Shown piece after piece: positions 5,158 through 5,701 of a stretch of DNA of 5,701 nucleotides. A program made the position numbers and the translations under genes. The stretch covers positions 1 to 5,701 of the forward strand of contig JBKPSJ010000136.1 of assembly GCA_046765875.1 (NCBI GenBank), given 5' to 3'. Position 1 is the first letter of the stretch. The number at the start of each line of letters is the position of its first letter. The notes beneath the pieces are model-generated. The model was not told the DNA's origin. It ran no database searches and saw only the letters and a program-made list of their open reading frames with translations. The DNA is from DASRHY01 sp046765875. GTDB taxonomy: Bacteria; Actinomycetota; Actinomycetes; Propionibacteriales; Kribbellaceae.

Positions 5158-5198
5158 GACGGTGACGGTATTCGGTCCCGGACACGATTCGGTAACGG
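5158..5198 (-). promoter_or_regulatory. Candidate leaderless promoter and direct repeats upstream of the ParA-like gene
   Basis: On the minus strand TACCGT (5170-5165) lies 7 bases before the ATG, as in a leaderless promoter; TTACCG (5195-5190) is a poor -35 at 19 bases. On the plus strand ATTCGGTCCCGG (5170-5181) and ATTCGGTAACGG (5187-5198) match at 10 of 12 positions with a 17-base period, and GACGGT is repeated in tandem at 5158-5169. The repeats could be a regulator site, but nothing here proves it. Confidence 0.3.
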
Positions 5199-5259
5199 AA
5201 CGCGTGCCGCGGCCGGAATAACCCTTGCCGAAGGCACGGATCTGGGCGGGTCACGGGGA

Positions 5260-5701
5260 TCATGGCCTGCCGAAGAAGGCCGGGTCCTTCCAGTAATAGA
5301 CGTTGTCGATCGTCACCGGCCGGCCCGGTCGCGGGGCATGGATCATCCGGCCGCCGCCGATGTACAGCGCGACGTGGAAGATCGTCCCGGGATCGCTCGG
5401 GTTGTCGGCCCAGAAGATCAGGTCGCCGGGACGCAACTCGTCCGCGGAGATGTGCCGGATCTGCTCGTACTGCGCGACCGAGTAGTGCGGCAGGTAGACC
5501 CCGGCCCGGCGCCAGGCCATCATCGTCAGGCCAGAGCAGTCCCACGAGTCCGGGCCGGCGGCGGCCCACACGTAGGGCTCACCGAGCTGGGCCTTGGCGA
5601 AGGCGATCACCGCCGAGACGTCGCCGTGCTCGACCGGAGCCGTCCGGCGCGGGCGGGAGGGCTGACTGACGGCCTCGGCCTCCGCGGCCGCCTGCTCGGC
5701 C
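5260..5701 (-). CDS. NlpC/P60 (C40) cell-wall peptidase, C-terminal part
   Basis: C40 peptidases cut peptide bonds in peptidoglycan stems, usually between D-Glu and the diamino acid, outside the membrane. The visible 146 codons run off the right edge, so the N-terminus, any signal peptide and the start are not seen. The part next to the edge is Ala/Glu-rich (AEQAAAEAEAVSQ, coiled-coil-like), then a basic Pro/Arg linker, then the catalytic domain from about 5616 to the stop. The nucleophile is the Cys of WDCSGL (codon 5538-5536); the catalytic His is in IFHVALYIGG (codon 5376-5374) and a third polar His is in MIHAPRPG (codon 5340-5338). PGDLIFW is also typical. The frame has a GTG at 5610, but it lies inside the domain and the upstream sequence is clearly coding. 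A coiled coil followed by C40 resembles RipA-like actinobacterial hydrolases. Confidence 0.92.
   Translation of the reverse strand, partial: AEQAAAEAEAVSQPSRPRRTAPVEHGDVSAVIAFAKAQLGEPYVWAAAGPDSWDCSGLTMMAWRRAGVYLPHYSVAQYEQIRHISADELRPGDLIFWADNPSDPGTIFHVALYIGGGRMIHAPRPGRPVTIDNVYYWKDPAFFGRP

Noticed and set aside
5199..5259. Terminator or riboswitch between the NlpC/P60 and ParA-like genes
   Set aside because: Only a 4-bp stem (TGCC-TTC-GGCA on the minus strand) with no T-tract; c-di-AMP riboswitches known upstream of wall hydrolase genes would lie beyond the right edge here.
4886..5569. 227-residue minus-strand frame across the ParA-NlpC/P60 junction
   Set aside because: It is a shadow frame of the two motif-bearing genes in other registers; composition is Arg/Pro/Gly-rich.

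Overview
The window is high-GC DNA with GTG as well as ATG starts and reads as an actinobacterial chromosome. The gene order hpt - tilS - zincin_2 metalloprotease - dacB, divergent from ppa, is the same as the Mycobacterium tuberculosis Rv3624c-Rv3628 neighbourhood, recalled from knowledge of that genome. A Kribbella/Nocardioides-type actinomycete is my best guess, but the sequence alone does not settle the genus.

Layout. Bases 1-83 hold the first 27 codons of hpt (minus strand). tilS (minus) ends 5 bases before it, and I place its start at GTG 1078 rather than at the ATG at 1102. Bases 1079-1456 have no gene but carry four copies of a palindromic element with roughly 15-bp arms and a 7-8-base centre, one of them inverted. 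Next on the minus strand are a DUF2342/zincin_2 metalloprotease (1457-2593) and the penicillin-binding carboxypeptidase dacB (2664-4016). A 51-base divergent gap separates dacB from ppa (plus, 4068-4556). ppa converges on a small orphan ParA-type ATPase (minus, 4561-5157), with stop codons only 4 bases apart. The right end holds the C-terminal catalytic part of an NlpC/P60 peptidase (minus, open at the window edge).

How the genes relate. dacB and the NlpC/P60 protein both trim peptidoglycan outside the membrane. tilS (tRNA-Ile2 lysidine synthesis), hpt (purine salvage) and ppa (pyrophosphate removal) are core housekeeping functions; the hpt and Ppa reactions are linked through pyrophosphate. 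The metalloprotease and the ParA-like ATPase have no established substrate or partner here.

Most of the window is ordinary conserved chromosome. The one part the genes do not explain is the palindromic repeat cluster upstream of tilS: its arms show a compensatory base change, its wobble pairs point to one strand, and one copy overlaps the tilS start region. I see no defence system, CRISPR array, transposase, tRNA or rRNA.
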